Shown: positions 36,305 to 45,397 of the stretch, piece after piece
How positions within the stretch are numbered: position 1 is the first letter of the stretch
Layout: every line of letters starts with the position of its first letter
From: Croceicoccus sp.
GTDB taxonomy: Bacteria > Pseudomonadota > Alphaproteobacteria > Sphingomonadales > Sphingomonadaceae
Assembly (NCBI GenBank): GCA_002694745.1
Contig: NZMY01000029.1
Span: forward strand, 1-64,000
Direction: 5' to 3'
Length of the DNA stretch: 64,000 bases
Notes under the pieces: generated by a model
Seen by the model: only the letters and a program-made list of their open reading frames with translations
Told to the model about the DNA's origin: nothing
The model's database searches: none
Translations under genes and position numbers: made by a program

Positions 36305-38506
36305 TCAGGCGATGGCGGGCAATCCGGCCAGATGCTTTTCCAGCGTGATGGGATAGTCGCGGACACGCACGCCGGTCGCATTATAGATCGCATTCGCAAT
36401 CGCCGCGCCAACGCCGCACAGGCCCAGCTCGCCGACGCCCTTCGCCTTCATGGGAGACGTCGTCTCGTCCGCCTCTTCAAGGAAGATTACCTGCTGGTGC
36501 GGAATATCGGCATGCACCGGCACTTCATAACCGGCAAGGTCGTGATTGACGAAGAAACCAAAGCGCTTGTCGACCGCCATTTCCTCCATCAGAGCGGCAC
36601 CCGCCCCCATCGTCATCGCGCCGATGACCTGGCTGCGTGCCGATTTGGGGTTCAGGATGCGCCCTGCCGCGCAGACCGCCAGCATGCGGCGAATGCGCGG
36701 CTCTCCGGTATAGGCGTTGACCGCCATTTCGACGAAGTGTCCTGCGAAAGTGGATTGCTGGAACTGCTTGTTGAGGTCGCCGTATTCGATCGCATCTTCG
36801 GCCACGAGCTCGCCCGCAGAGGCTGCGCTCGCCAGCGATACCGACCGGCCTCCGGCGCGGATCTGGCCGTCGGCGAAATCGACATCGTCCGCCGCATTGA
36901 AGCCGGCCGCCGCAGCCGCCTGCTCACGCAGCTTGACGCAGGCGGCATAAACGCCCGCCGTCGAATTGGCTGCACCCCATTGCCCGCCCGAACCAGCGGA
37001 AACGGGAAAATCGGAGTCGCCCAGATTGACCGACACATGGTCGAGCGGGACGCCCATCATCTCTGCAGCAGTCTGCGCGATGATTGTATAGGTGCCGGTG
37101 CCGATATCGGTCATGTCGGTCTCGACCGTCACGCGCCCATCCGGCGACAGGCGCACCCGCGCGGCCGATTTCATCAGGAGATGGTTGCGAAACCCGACAG
37201 CCATGCCGGTTCCCACGAGCCATTCACCCTCGCGGCGCTGACCGGGACGGGGATAGGCCTTTTCATCGCTCCAGCCGAATTCGGCTGCGCCGCGCTTCAG
37301 ACATTCGATCATCTGCCGCTGGCTGTAGGGACGATCGGTGTTCACCGGATCGACCTGCGTATCGTTGACGATGCGCAGATCGACGGGATTCATGTTCAGC
37401 TTTTCCGCCAGCTCGTCCATCGCGATTTCCAGCGCCATCAGTCCCGGCGCTTCGCCCGGCGCGCGCATCGCATTACCTTCCGGCAGGTTGAGCACGCCCA
37501 GCCGCACCTGCGTGAACCGGTTTTCACCCGCATAGAGCAGTTCGGTCTGCGCGGTCGCGGTTTCGATATCGCCGTTCGGCAGGTTCCCGTTGACCGACAC
37601 ATGCGAGATCGCGGTCAGCCGCCCGTCGTTCTGCGCGCCCAGCTTGATGTGCTGGATCGTGGCGGGGCGGTGCGTGGTGTTGTTGAAGACGAAAGGACGC
37701 GGCAGCATCAACTTGACCGGACGGCCGACCTGCCGTGCTGCCAGCGCCGCCAGCACGGCGTCGCTACGAAGGAACAGCTTCGAGCCGAACCCGCCGCCCA
37801 GAAAAGGCGAATCGACCCGCACGTTTTCGGCCGGGATCTTCAGTGCCGCGGCGAGCGACCGCTTGTTCCACTGGATCATCTGGTTCGATGTCCAGACGGT
37901 GACCTTGTCGCCTTCCCAGTTCGCGATGCTGGAATGGCACTCCATCATCGCATGGCTTTCATCGGGCGTGGTGTAGGTCGCGTCGACCGTGACCGGCGCG
38001 GCGGCATAGGCCGTGTCGAAATCGCCGTGGCGTACCGTGCTGTCTTCCTTGGCCGGTGCCGATGGCGCGATCGCGGCCAGGTCGAACTGTCCGGGCGCGC
38101 GATCATAGCGCACGCGAACCAGCGAAGCGGCAGCGCGGGCCTGCTCGAACGTTTCGGCCACCACCAGCGCTATCGCCTGATGATAGTGCTGCACCTCGCG
38201 GCCGCCGAACAGATTGGCGGTGTTGAAGCCCATCAGCGGTACGGGTTCGTGATCGAGCGTCGAAAGGATGCCGATGACGCCCGGCGCAGCCTTCGCTTCG
38301 CCCAGATCCATCGAGGTGATCCGGCCCTTCGCGATGGCCGAACCGACGACATAGCCGTAAAGCTGCCCCTCCACGACGTCGTGGCGTTCATAGGCATAGG
38401 GGGCCATCCCCGTGGTCTTGAGCGGGCCGTCGATGCGGTTCGTCGCCTTGCCGACCAGCTTCATCTGGTCGATCGGGTTGGTGCCTGCGGGTGTATCGAA
38501 TTTCAT
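36305..38506 (-). CDS. paoC: Molybdopterin-binding subunit of a PaoABC-type aldehyde oxidoreductase
   Basis: The 733-residue large subunit of the xanthine-oxidase family. It binds the molybdenum cofactor and oxidises substrate. Conserved blocks include [20 protein letters not shown] near the start, [31 protein letters not shown], and the C-terminal [18 protein letters not shown] with the catalytic glutamate (E693, equivalent to E692 of E. coli PaoC). It overlaps the FAD subunit by 4 bases. In E. coli PaoABC is periplasmic and detoxifies aromatic aldehydes. The maturation factor PaoD/XdhC is not in the window. Confidence 0.92.
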   Translation of the reverse strand: MKFDTPAGTNPIDQMKLVGKATNRIDGPLKTTGMAPYAYERHDVVEGQLYGYVVGSAIAKGRITSMDLGEAKAAPGVIGILSTLDHEPVPLMGFNTANLFGGREVQHYHQAIALVVAETFEQARAAASLVRVRYDRAPGQFDLAAIAPSAPAKEDSTVRHGDFDTAYAAAPVTVDATYTTPDESHAMMECHSSIANWEGDKVTVWTSNQMIQWNKRSLAAALKIPAENVRVDSPFLGGGFGSKLFLRSDAVLAALAARQVGRPVKLMLPRPFVFNNTTHRPATIQHIKLGAQNDGRLTAISHVSVNGNLPNGDIETATAQTELLYAGENRFTQVRLGVLNLPEGNAMRAPGEAPGLMALEIAMDELAEKLNMNPVDLRIVNDTQVDPVNTDRPYSQRQMIECLKRGAAEFGWSDEKAYPRPGQRREGEWLVGTGMAVGFRNHLLMKSAARVRLSPDGRVTVETDMTDIGTGTYTIIAQTAAEMMGVPLDHVSVNLGDSDFPVSAGSGGQWGAANSTAGVYAACVKLREQAAAAAGFNAADDVDFADGQIRAGGRSVSLASAASAGELVAEDAIEYGDLNKQFQQSTFAGHFVEMAVNAYTGEPRIRRMLAVCAAGRILNPKSARSQVIGAMTMGAGAALMEEMAVDKRFGFFVNHDLAGYEVPVHADIPHQQVIFLEEADETTSPMKAKGVGELGLCGVGAAIANAIYNATGVRVRDYPITLEKHLAGLPAIA

Positions 38507-39468
38507 GCCGCGTTTCCTTTCGCGCGGGCCTCGGCAAGGACGGCGGCCAGCGTTCGCTCGACCAGCGGGACCTTGAAGGCGTTATCTTCGGTCGTCGACG
38601 CGCCCTGCGTCAGCACGCGGGCAGCAGCGGTCGCGCCATTGCGCAATTGCGCATCCGCATCTTCGCGCCGCCATGGTTTCGAACCGATGCCGCCGACAGC
38701 GAACCGGCCCGTGCCGTCGGGCTGGATGACCGCTGCGACGGAAACCAGCGCAAAGGCATAGGACGCGCGGTCCCGGACCTTGCGGTAGATATGCGTTCCG
38801 CCCAGCGGCTTGGGCAGGGTCACCGCCGTGATCAACTCGCCCGGTTCAAGCACATTGTCCTTTTCCGGCGCGGTTTCCCAGGTCCGGTGAAATTCGGCGA
38901 TCGGGATCGCACGCGTGCTGTCGTCCGGCTTCACCGTTTCGACCACCGCGTCCAGAACCCGCATCGCCACCGCCATGTCGCCCGGATAGGTCGCGATGCA
39001 TTTCTCGCTGACGCCCAATATGCCCAGCGGCCGCGAATAACCCTCGATCGCGGCGCAGCCGGAACCGGGGCTGCGCTTGTTGCACGGCTGGTTGATGTCG
39101 TAGAAATACGAACAGCGCGTCCTTTGTAGCAGATTTCCGGCAGTCGTGGCCTTGTTGCGAAGCTGCCCCGATGCGCCGGCCACGATGGCCCGCGTCAGCA
39201 CGGCATAGTCACGCCGGACCGTCTCATGCGCGGCCAGCGCCGTATTAGACACGAGCGCCCCGATCCTGAGACCACCCTCTTCGGTCGGCTCTATACTCTC
39301 AAGGCCAAGCCCGTTGACATCGACCAGATGGGTGGGCGTCTCCACCTCGATCTTCATCAGGTCGATGAGATTGGTGCCGCCGGCGATGAACTTGGCGCCC
39401 TGCCGTTCGCTGACCGCGCGGGCGGCCTGCTGGGGCGAGGAAGCGCGTTCGTAGGTAAAGGCCCTCAT
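38503..39468 (-). CDS. paoB: FAD-binding subunit of the aldehyde oxidoreductase, with extra 4Fe-4S site
   Basis: The 321-residue FAD subunit. The FAD site is in [20 protein letters not shown] (about 26-45) and [20 protein letters not shown] (about 99-118). Four cysteines (C119, C129, C138, C157) match the 4Fe-4S insertion described for E. coli PaoB, which sets this enzyme apart from ordinary xanthine dehydrogenases. The open frame continues upstream, but ATG 39468 overlaps the preceding gene by 4 bases and gives the standard N-terminus MRAFTYERA. Confidence 0.92.
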   Translation of the reverse strand: MRAFTYERASSPQQAARAVSERQGAKFIAGGTNLIDLMKIEVETPTHLVDVNGLGLESIEPTEEGGLRIGALVSNTALAAHETVRRDYAVLTRAIVAGASGQLRNKATTAGNLLQRTRCSYFYDINQPCNKRSPGSGCAAIEGYSRPLGILGVSEKCIATYPGDMAVAMRVLDAVVETVKPDDSTRAIPIAEFHRTWETAPEKDNVLEPGELITAVTLPKPLGGTHIYRKVRDRASYAFALVSVAAVIQPDGTGRFAVGGIGSKPWRREDADAQLRNGATAAARVLTQGASTTEDNAFKVPLVERTLAAVLAEARAKGNAA

Positions 39469-40106
39469 GCGCTCGCTCCCGCGACCTGCGCCATGGCTTC
39501 GGCGATGTTGGAATAGGCGCCGCAGCGGCAGATATTGCCGCTCATCCTCTCGCGCATCTCCATTTCGGTCGGCGCAAAGCCGCCGGTCAGGTCCTCGCTG
39601 ACATGGCTGGGAATGCCCTTGCGGATCTCTTCCAGCGTCGCGACGGCCGAGCAGATCTGTCCCGGCGTGCAATAGCCGCACTGATAACCGTCATGTTCGA
39701 CGAAGGCCGCCTGCATGGGATGCATGTCGCCGGGCGTGCCCAGTCCCTCGATCGTGGTGACCTCGTCCCCTTGGTGCATGACCGCGAGGCTGAGGCAGCT
39801 GTTGATGCGCTCTCCGTTCACCAGAACGGTGCAGGCCCCGCACTGGCCGTGATCGCAGCCTTTCTTGGTACCGGTCAGCTTCAGATGCTCGCGCAAGGCG
39901 TCGAGCAGCGTGACCCGCGTATCGAGATCGAGCGCGCGTTCCTCGCCATTGACGGTGAACCGGATCGATTCGGTAGGCACCTCTCCCGTCTGCGCCGCGG
40001 CGGCAGCGGACAGGGGCGGAGACGCGGTCACCGCGACCGTCGCCGCGCTGCTGGCAAGCAGCCCGCGCCTCGAAATGGGGAGGATACCGCTTTTGTCGTC
40101 TGGCAT
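39465..40106 (-). CDS. paoA: 2Fe-2S subunit of the aldehyde oxidoreductase, Tat-exported
   Basis: The 213-residue iron-sulfur subunit. A twin-arginine signal ([20 protein letters not shown] at 13-14) predicts folded export to the periplasm. The plant-ferredoxin cluster uses C84, C89, C92 and C104, and the second cluster C143, C146, C193 and C195 (QCGYC and CRCG). It is the first gene of the operon; the other subunits lack signals and would travel with it. The 269 bp upstream up to tRNA-Glu hold no other gene I can support. Confidence 0.94.
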   Translation of the reverse strand: MPDDKSGILPISRRGLLASSAATVAVTASPPLSAAAAAQTGEVPTESIRFTVNGEERALDLDTRVTLLDALREHLKLTGTKKGCDHGQCGACTVLVNGERINSCLSLAVMHQGDEVTTIEGLGTPGDMHPMQAAFVEHDGYQCGYCTPGQICSAVATLEEIRKGIPSHVSEDLTGGFAPTEMEMRERMSGNICRCGAYSNIAEAMAQVAGASA

Positions 40107-40328
40107 GATCGGGACCGTCCAAATATTGGCATGAATGAATATTCCGCGAGAGACAGATTCGCTCGCTTCCGGACCGAGGCATCGATACGGGCGCTGTTTC
40201 TATGTTGCATGGAAAGCGATTTTTCCCAACACAGCCCAAGGTGCACTCGAAGCCCGCAGGATGCACAGTTGATGCTGCAAATGCGACATGAAAATTCGGC
40301 CGCCCGAGAAAAACTCTGCAATCTGCGC

Positions 40329-40356
40329 TTGACCCCCGCGCGTCACCTACCTAAAG
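40329..40356 (+). promoter_or_regulatory. Possible promoter of the tRNA-Glu pair
   Basis: TTGACC (40329-40334) is followed after 16 bases by CTAAAG (40351-40356), about 20 bases before the first tRNA-Glu. It is a reasonable stable-RNA promoter by position. Confidence 0.4.
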
Positions 40357-40375
40357 GCGCATTCCGCACCACGGA

Positions 40376-40450
40376 GGCCCCTTCGTCTAGCGGTTAGGAC
40401 GCGGCCCTTTCACGGCTGAAACACGGGTTCGATTCCCGTAGGGGTCACCA
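40376..40450 (+). tRNA. tRNA-Glu (anticodon TTC)
   Basis: A 75-nt cloverleaf starting GGCCCCTTCGTCTAGCGG. The anticodon loop CTTTCAC gives TTC, reading GAA/GAG. The T-arm GGTTCGATTCC and an encoded CCA are present. It differs from the next tRNA at only two bases. Confidence 0.97.
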
Positions 40451-40475
40451 AGGTGCGGCCTTGCCTTCACGGCAT

Positions 40476-40550
40476 GGCCCCTTCGTCTAGCGGTCAGGAC
40501 GCGGCCCTCTCACGGCTGAAACACGGGTTCGATTCCCGTAGGGGTCACCA
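40476..40550 (+). tRNA. tRNA-Glu (anticodon CTC)
   Basis: A 75-nt cloverleaf identical to the preceding tRNA-Glu except T to C in the D-loop and T to C in the anticodon (TTC to CTC), so it reads only GAG. The two genes are 25 bp apart and were clearly made by duplication. Confidence 0.97.
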
Positions 40551-40884
40551 GACCTTTCCCAGAAACCCGATTTTTTCGACGTGCTCGTCGCTGGCGCCGG
40601 TTGCAGGCAACAGGCCTTCCCGGCCTTGCTCTACGTATTGGTTAATCCTTGGGTATTAACGGTCCGGTTTGCGACGCCGCGAGCGATCCCCGCCGCAACC
40701 GAACGCGAATATCTGCCGCTATCAGGCCGTTAACGAATCGGAAGGACCCATTCCCGGTGCCTGCGACGCTTCAAGCGCGCTTCAACCGCGACCCGCCATG
40801 ATTCCTTGTAGCATATTGCCGGATCGCCGGGCGCTCCTGTCTAATTCTCACGCGAATCGGCGTGAACGGTGCCAGGGGATTGCG
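40551..40884 (+). other. Non-coding stretch between tRNA-Glu and a small membrane protein
   Basis: These 334 bases hold no gene I can support. GTTAAT and ATTAAC form a perfect inverted repeat with an 8-base centre at 40641-40660, possibly a regulator site. No intrinsic terminator with a clear T-run follows the tRNA pair; GATTTTTT at 40569-40576 may serve that purpose. Confidence 0.4.
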
Positions 40885-41298
40885 ATGAGATCCGCAAATT
40901 ATTGTCGTTGCCCGATGGGTCTGCAAAGCGATGCGATTTGTTCGCATTGCGGCCGTCAGACATCGCCGGACCGGTTGCATGCGGCCATGCGCGAGGCCGG
41001 GCTAGTCGTCAGCCGCAGCCCGCGGGGGGCCGCGTGGAGGCGCAGCGCAAGCGCCTTCCTGATCCTGCTGGGCGGCCTGCTGGCCATCGTCGGTCACAGC
41101 GGAGATGAACTCGCTCTCCAGACGATGGGTATAGCCGTTGCCGGTTGCGGCGCCGTTCTGGCGGCGGGTCCGGGCGCGGTTCGGCTGATGGCGGCATTCG
41201 CCAACTCGCGCACCGGGCGGGTCGCGATCGGAGGATGCATCGCGCTTGTCCTCGCCCTTGCCCTGGTGCTGGCGGACAACCCCACCCTGTTCCGCTAA
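40885..41298 (+). CDS. Small membrane protein with N-terminal zinc-ribbon-like motif
   Basis: A 137-residue protein. C7 and C9 (YCRCP) with C19 and C22 (ICSHCGRQ) could bind zinc. After a basic linker come about three hydrophobic helices (about 50-67, 75-92, 110-130). AGGGGAT lies 7 bases before the ATG. I do not recognise the family. It lies 117 bp upstream of phoR in the same direction, so it might be expressed with the phosphate genes, although no PHO box is seen before it. Confidence 0.62.
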   Translation: MRSANYCRCPMGLQSDAICSHCGRQTSPDRLHAAMREAGLVVSRSPRGAAWRRSASAFLILLGGLLAIVGHSGDELALQTMGIAVAGCGAVLAAGPGAVRLMAAFANSRTGRVAIGGCIALVLALALVLADNPTLFR

Positions 41299-41415
41299 AG
41301 ACGGAAAGCTGACCGCCGGACGACAACCGCCCGCTTCGGACTGGCGCGTTGGCCAGCGCGTGACTATCGAAGTCGCGATGTTGAGCGCCGCGTATCGATT
41401 CACCAGGGCCGGAAG

Positions 41416-42636
41416 ATGAACCTGGCCGGCTTTCCATGGGGCGGGATGGCCCTCGCGGCGCTGGGCGCCCTGGCGATCTGGTTCACCACCTATGACGCGC
41501 CGCTTGCAGGCGCGATCCTGCTGGTGTGGATTTGCTCGCTGCTGCTGCGCCGCCGCGAACCGCCCCCGCCTCCGGAGCCGCCTGCGCGAGGCACGCTTGG
41601 GCCGGAGCAGACACGCGAACTGATCGAGCCCCTGTCCCAGCCCTATCTGATGATGGAAAAGGGCCGGATCAGCATCGCCAATCGTGCCGCGCGCGAGGTT
41701 CTGGGACCGCATATCGTCGGTCAGGATGCACGCGTCGCGATCCGCCACCCTGAGGCCATTCGCCTTCTCGACCGCAAGGGCGGCGGCACCGCGACCATCA
41801 GGGGATTGTCGGGTCCGCGTTCGATCTGGAACGTATCGGTGCGTCCGGTCGACGATGCGCGCATCACGATCGAACTGGTCAATCGCACGGCGGAAGCGGA
41901 TATCAGCCGCGCCCATACCGATTTCGTCGCCAACGCCAGCCATGAACTGCGCACGCCCCTGTCCTCGATCATCGGCTATGTCGAAACCATGCTGGAGGCG
42001 GACGCGGATGATGGCCGGCCGATGGAACCGGCGACGCGCCATCGGTTCCTGGAAGTCGTGGCGAAGGAAGGGAGACGCCTGCAGGCACTGGTCGAAGACC
42101 TGATGAGTCTGTCGCGCGTCGAGGCGGGCAAGCACGAGCTGCCACCAACCGTGCTGGACCTGCGGGAACTGGCCGAACAGGTCGTATCTGGCATGACCTC
42201 GCTTCACGGAAAGGATCGCATCGTCCTGGACGCCGACCCGCACCCCATGCCCGTACGCGGCGATACGCAGCAACTCGATCAGCTGATGCGCAATTTGATC
42301 GACAATGCGATGAAATACGGATCGAAGTCCGAACCGGTGCGCGTCACCGCGAAAGATGGCGAAGCCAGCTATGAACTGACGGTCGCGGACAGCGGCGAGG
42401 GTATCGCGCCCGAACACTTGCCCCACCTCACCCGGCGGTTTTATCGTACCGATCCCGGTCGCAGCCGGGCAGCGGGCGGAACCGGGCTTGGCCTTGCTAT
42501 CGTGAAACACATCGTAGAGCGTCATCGCGGTCGGCTGGATATCGCCAGCGAGCTGGGCGTGGGCACCACGATCACGGTAAGATTGCCGCGGCATGTGGAA
42601 GACGAATCGCAGCGAGTGAAAAAAACGGTCGCCTGA
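41416..42636 (+). CDS. phoR: Phosphate regulon sensor histidine kinase
   Basis: A 406-residue membrane kinase. Two N-terminal helices (about 9-24 and 28-44) are followed by a proline-rich linker, a PAS-like region (about 70-160), HisKA with H176 (ANASHELRTPL) and an HATPase domain (NLIDNAMKYG, DSGEGIAPEHLPHLTRRFYR, GGTGLGLAIVKHI). The short membrane anchor without a large periplasmic loop is typical of PhoR, which senses phosphate status through PstSCAB-PhoU rather than a ligand. It phosphorylates PhoB, encoded at the far end of the same cluster. Confidence 0.93.
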   Translation: MNLAGFPWGGMALAALGALAIWFTTYDAPLAGAILLVWICSLLLRRREPPPPPEPPARGTLGPEQTRELIEPLSQPYLMMEKGRISIANRAAREVLGPHIVGQDARVAIRHPEAIRLLDRKGGGTATIRGLSGPRSIWNVSVRPVDDARITIELVNRTAEADISRAHTDFVANASHELRTPLSSIIGYVETMLEADADDGRPMEPATRHRFLEVVAKEGRRLQALVEDLMSLSRVEAGKHELPPTVLDLRELAEQVVSGMTSLHGKDRIVLDADPHPMPVRGDTQQLDQLMRNLIDNAMKYGSKSEPVRVTAKDGEASYELTVADSGEGIAPEHLPHLTRRFYRTDPGRSRAAGGTGLGLAIVKHIVERHRGRLDIASELGVGTTITVRLPRHVEDESQRVKKTVA

Positions 42637-42730
42637 GCGCAGGTAAGCATCTGCCGCGAGAAATTTTTTTACGAAAAGTTTTCGCAGAGTTCCGCCGTTT
42701 GGGCGCGGTTGCTGGTGCCTGAGAAATGCG

Positions 42731-42803
42731 TTGTAACAAAACTGTCACCGAACGGTCATAGGGGCGTCGGCAAATGGTCATCTAATTGTCATCAAAGTGT
42801 AAT
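42731..42803 (+). promoter_or_regulatory. Extended PHO-box array upstream of the phosphate porin
   Basis: Seven heptamers resembling CTGTCAT start exactly 11 bp apart at 42731 (TTGTAAC), 42742 (CTGTCAC), 42753 (CGGTCAT), 42764 (GCGTCGG), 42775 (TGGTCAT), 42786 (TTGTCAT) and 42797 (GTGTAAT). Four keep a perfect GTCA core; the other three differ from it by one base. The classical PHO box is two such units, bound by a PhoB dimer. The array runs to 4 bases before the ATG at 42807. Confidence 0.8.
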
Positions 42804-42806
42804 TTC

Positions 42807-44213
42807 ATGCATCGTCCACTCACTGTTTCCCTTGCCGGTCTTGCCATGATCGCCGCCTCTCCCGCTGCTTATGCGCAGCAGGACGATCGCGCGATGGAGG
42901 CGGTGCAATCCGAACTCTCGGCAATGCGCGCCGCCATGGATGCCATGAATGCGCGTATCGAGGAGCTGGAAGGCGAACTGGCCAGAACCCGTTCAGCAGC
43001 CGCGAACGAAGCGGTCCCGGCGGAAGCTGTCCCGACCGAACGGGCAGACATCGCCGTCGCGCAAGCAGCGGCCGCGCCCGCCGAGGAAGCACCGCAGACC
43101 ACAATCGCGTGGAACGGAGGCCCCGAATTGTCACACCCCGACGGCTGGAGCTTTGGCGTCAGCGGCCGGTTGAACTATGACGCGGCCTATATCGATGCGC
43201 CGAAAAGCACGGGCCGCGATGAAGGATTTTCCAGCGGCGCCCGCCGTCTGCGCGTCGAGTTCGAGGGCGAGGTCCCCGGCAATTTCGGCTATGATCTGGG
43301 CATAGAGGTCGGAAGCGGCGAGGCCGTCGTGATGGACGCGACGATCAGCCATCGCAGCGGTCCGGTTACCTTCATGGTTGGCCAGCACAACACCTTCCAG
43401 TCGATGGAAGAGCTGAGCAGCAGCCTGCACACGTCTTTCATCGAACGAGCGGCCTTCACCGACGCATTCGTGTTCGAACGCCGCGTCGGCGTGTCGGCGC
43501 AATATTTCGAGGACGACTTTGTGGTTCAGGGCGGGCTGTTCACCGACAATATCGAAGCGCTCGACAACCGGAACGAGGGCGGCGACCTGCGGATCGCTTA
43601 CACGCCCAAGGCCGGCAACACGCAGCTTCACGTCGGCGGATCGGTCCACTACACCGATCTCGACGGGCTGACCGAAAATCTGCGCTATAGCCAGCGGCCT
43701 CTCGCGCGGCCTCCGCGTACCCGTTTCGTCGACACCGGCGTCTTTTCGGCGGACAGCGAAACCGGCATCGGCGCCGAAGCCGCCGCCATTTTCGGCCGCC
43801 TTCACGTCGCGGGCGAAGCCTTTTGGCAGCATGTCGAGCGGACGGACTTTGCCGATCCAACCTTCTTCGGTGGCTATGCAGAGATCGGCTATTTCCTGAC
43901 GCCGGGCGATCGCCGCGGCTACAAGAAGGGCGTGTTCGAGCGTATCAGGCCCGCCAACCCGCTGAACGAGGGCGGTTTCGGCGCCCTGCAGTTCAACCTT
44001 CGCTACGATTACCTCGACCTTCAGGAAGCCGATATCACAGGCGGAGAGCAGAACCTGTACGGCGCCTCGCTGGTGTGGACGCCCACTGACCACACGCGCT
44101 TGCTGATGAACTATGCCTATATCGATTACGACAATGCGGTCTTCGCGACGGCCAGCGGTGACACCGATTATGGCGTCCACAGCCTCAGCGCACGGGCCCA
44201 ACTGGATTTCTAG
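42807..44213 (+). CDS. Phosphate/polyphosphate-selective porin (OprO/OprP family)
   Basis: A 468-residue outer-membrane porin. The signal peptide MHRPLTVSLAGLAMIAASPAAYA is followed by a predicted coiled coil (about 28-58, EAVQSELSAMRAAMDAMNAR) and an A/P/E-rich linker. A beta-barrel follows, with alternating aromatic strands, ending in the terminal phenylalanine (SARAQLDF) needed for BAM recognition. It takes up phosphate or polyphosphate under starvation. It sits between phoR and pstS behind its own PHO-box array. No Shine-Dalgarno sequence is visible before the ATG. Confidence 0.9.
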   Translation: MHRPLTVSLAGLAMIAASPAAYAQQDDRAMEAVQSELSAMRAAMDAMNARIEELEGELARTRSAAANEAVPAEAVPTERADIAVAQAAAAPAEEAPQTTIAWNGGPELSHPDGWSFGVSGRLNYDAAYIDAPKSTGRDEGFSSGARRLRVEFEGEVPGNFGYDLGIEVGSGEAVVMDATISHRSGPVTFMVGQHNTFQSMEELSSSLHTSFIERAAFTDAFVFERRVGVSAQYFEDDFVVQGGLFTDNIEALDNRNEGGDLRIAYTPKAGNTQLHVGGSVHYTDLDGLTENLRYSQRPLARPPRTRFVDTGVFSADSETGIGAEAAAIFGRLHVAGEAFWQHVERTDFADPTFFGGYAEIGYFLTPGDRRGYKKGVFERIRPANPLNEGGFGALQFNLRYDYLDLQEADITGGEQNLYGASLVWTPTDHTRLLMNYAYIDYDNAVFATASGDTDYGVHSLSARAQLDF

Positions 44214-44273
44214 CGAAAACTTCCACACCTAAAGCACTAATAATCAGATATTTAGATCCGTTGCACCGTACCG

Positions 44274-44291
44274 ATGTCACTTAACTGTCAT
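44274..44291 (+). promoter_or_regulatory. PHO box of the pstSCAB-phoU operon
   Basis: ATGTCAC-TTAA-CTGTCAT fits the PhoB consensus with one mismatch. CATATT at 44300-44305 is a suitable -10 about 8 bases downstream. The ATG of pstS is at 44336. Confidence 0.85.
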
Positions 44292-44335
44292 ATGCAGTCC
44301 ATATTGGCGCGTGCGATTCGAAAGGAAATTTTTTC

Positions 44336-45376
44336 ATGCGCATGATGAAGCCCCTCCTGCTGGCCGCGCTTTCGGCCACCACCCTTGCCGCCTGCGGCGG
44401 ACCCCAGTCCGCCGGACGGGACCAGATCAAGGCCGTGGGATCATCGACGGTGTATCCTTTCGCCAAGGCCGCGGCCGAGGAATTCAGCCGCAGCTATCCG
44501 CAGTTCTCCTCGCCGATCATCGAATCGACCGGCACCGGCGGCGGCTTCAAGCTGTTCTGCGGCGGCGTCGGCACCCAATATCCCGACATCGCCAATGCCT
44601 CGCGTCGCATGAAGGCTTCGGAGTTCGAGAACTGCCAGGCAAACGGTGTGACCGAAGTGGTCGAGCTGCAGGTCGGCCTCGACGGCGTGGCCATCGCGGA
44701 ATCGCTTGAGGGTCAGAATTTCTCGCTGACCCCGGCGCAGGTGTACGAGGCGCTGGCGGCAGAACCCTATGGCAAGCCGCAAACCGCCAAAAACTGGTCG
44801 GACATCGATCCGTCCTTCCCGAACGAGCCGATCCTCGTTTACGGCCCCCCGCCGACCTCGGGCACGCGCGACGCGCTGGCCGAGCTGATCCTGACCGCGG
44901 GCTGCGAGACCGATCCCTCGATCGCCGCCATGAAGGAAAGCGACGAGGATCGCTATGAGCAGATCTGCACCGAAGTGCGCAGCGACGGCGCCTATGTCGA
45001 GCAGGGCGAGAACGACAATCTGATCGTCCAGAAGCTTGCCACCAATCCCAAGGCGATCGGTATCTTCGGCTATTCCTTCCTCGAGGAAAACGCCGACACG
45101 CTGCGGGGATTGAGCCTTGGCGGTTTCGAGCCGACCTACGAGAACATCGCCAGCGGCAGCTATCCCGGCGCCCGTCCGCTCTACATTTACGTCAAGAAGC
45201 AGCATGTGGAAGCCGTGCCCGGATTGAAAGAGTATCTCTCGACTTGGGTCGAGAACTGGGGCAAGGACGGCCTGCTTACGAGCAAGGGCATGATCGCCTC
45301 CACGCCCGAGGCGGCAGCCCGCAACGCCGAAGTGGCCACGAACCTGACGACGATTCAGGCCACGGATCTGCAATAA
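44336..45376 (+). CDS. pstS: Phosphate ABC transporter substrate-binding lipoprotein
   Basis: A 346-residue phosphate-binding protein. The signal is lipoprotein-like (lipobox LAAC, C20). Phosphate-contact blocks are GSSTVYPFAKAAAEEF (about 35-50), ESTGTGGGFKLFCGG and GPPPTSGTRDALAELI. Two CxxxC-like pairs may make a disulfide. It belongs to the PstS branch seen with PstC/PstA of about 430-460 residues. AAAGGAAA precedes the ATG, and a PHO box lies 45 bases upstream. First gene of pstSCAB-phoU. Confidence 0.95.
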   Translation: MRMMKPLLLAALSATTLAACGGPQSAGRDQIKAVGSSTVYPFAKAAAEEFSRSYPQFSSPIIESTGTGGGFKLFCGGVGTQYPDIANASRRMKASEFENCQANGVTEVVELQVGLDGVAIAESLEGQNFSLTPAQVYEALAAEPYGKPQTAKNWSDIDPSFPNEPILVYGPPPTSGTRDALAELILTAGCETDPSIAAMKESDEDRYEQICTEVRSDGAYVEQGENDNLIVQKLATNPKAIGIFGYSFLEENADTLRGLSLGGFEPTYENIASGSYPGARPLYIYVKKQHVEAVPGLKEYLSTWVENWGKDGLLTSKGMIASTPEAAARNAEVATNLTTIQATDLQ

Positions 45377-45397
45377 AGCGAGCCTGATACCCTAGCG

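Noticed and set aside
36179-38761. An 860-codon open frame opposite the molybdopterin subunit
   Set aside because: Antisense shadow of paoC; low-complexity R/H-rich translation and no signals.
40641-40660. GTTAAT/ATTAAC inverted repeat as a CtrA site
   Set aside because: The TTAA cores are 10 bases apart instead of the 7 expected for CtrA (TTAA-N7-TTAA).
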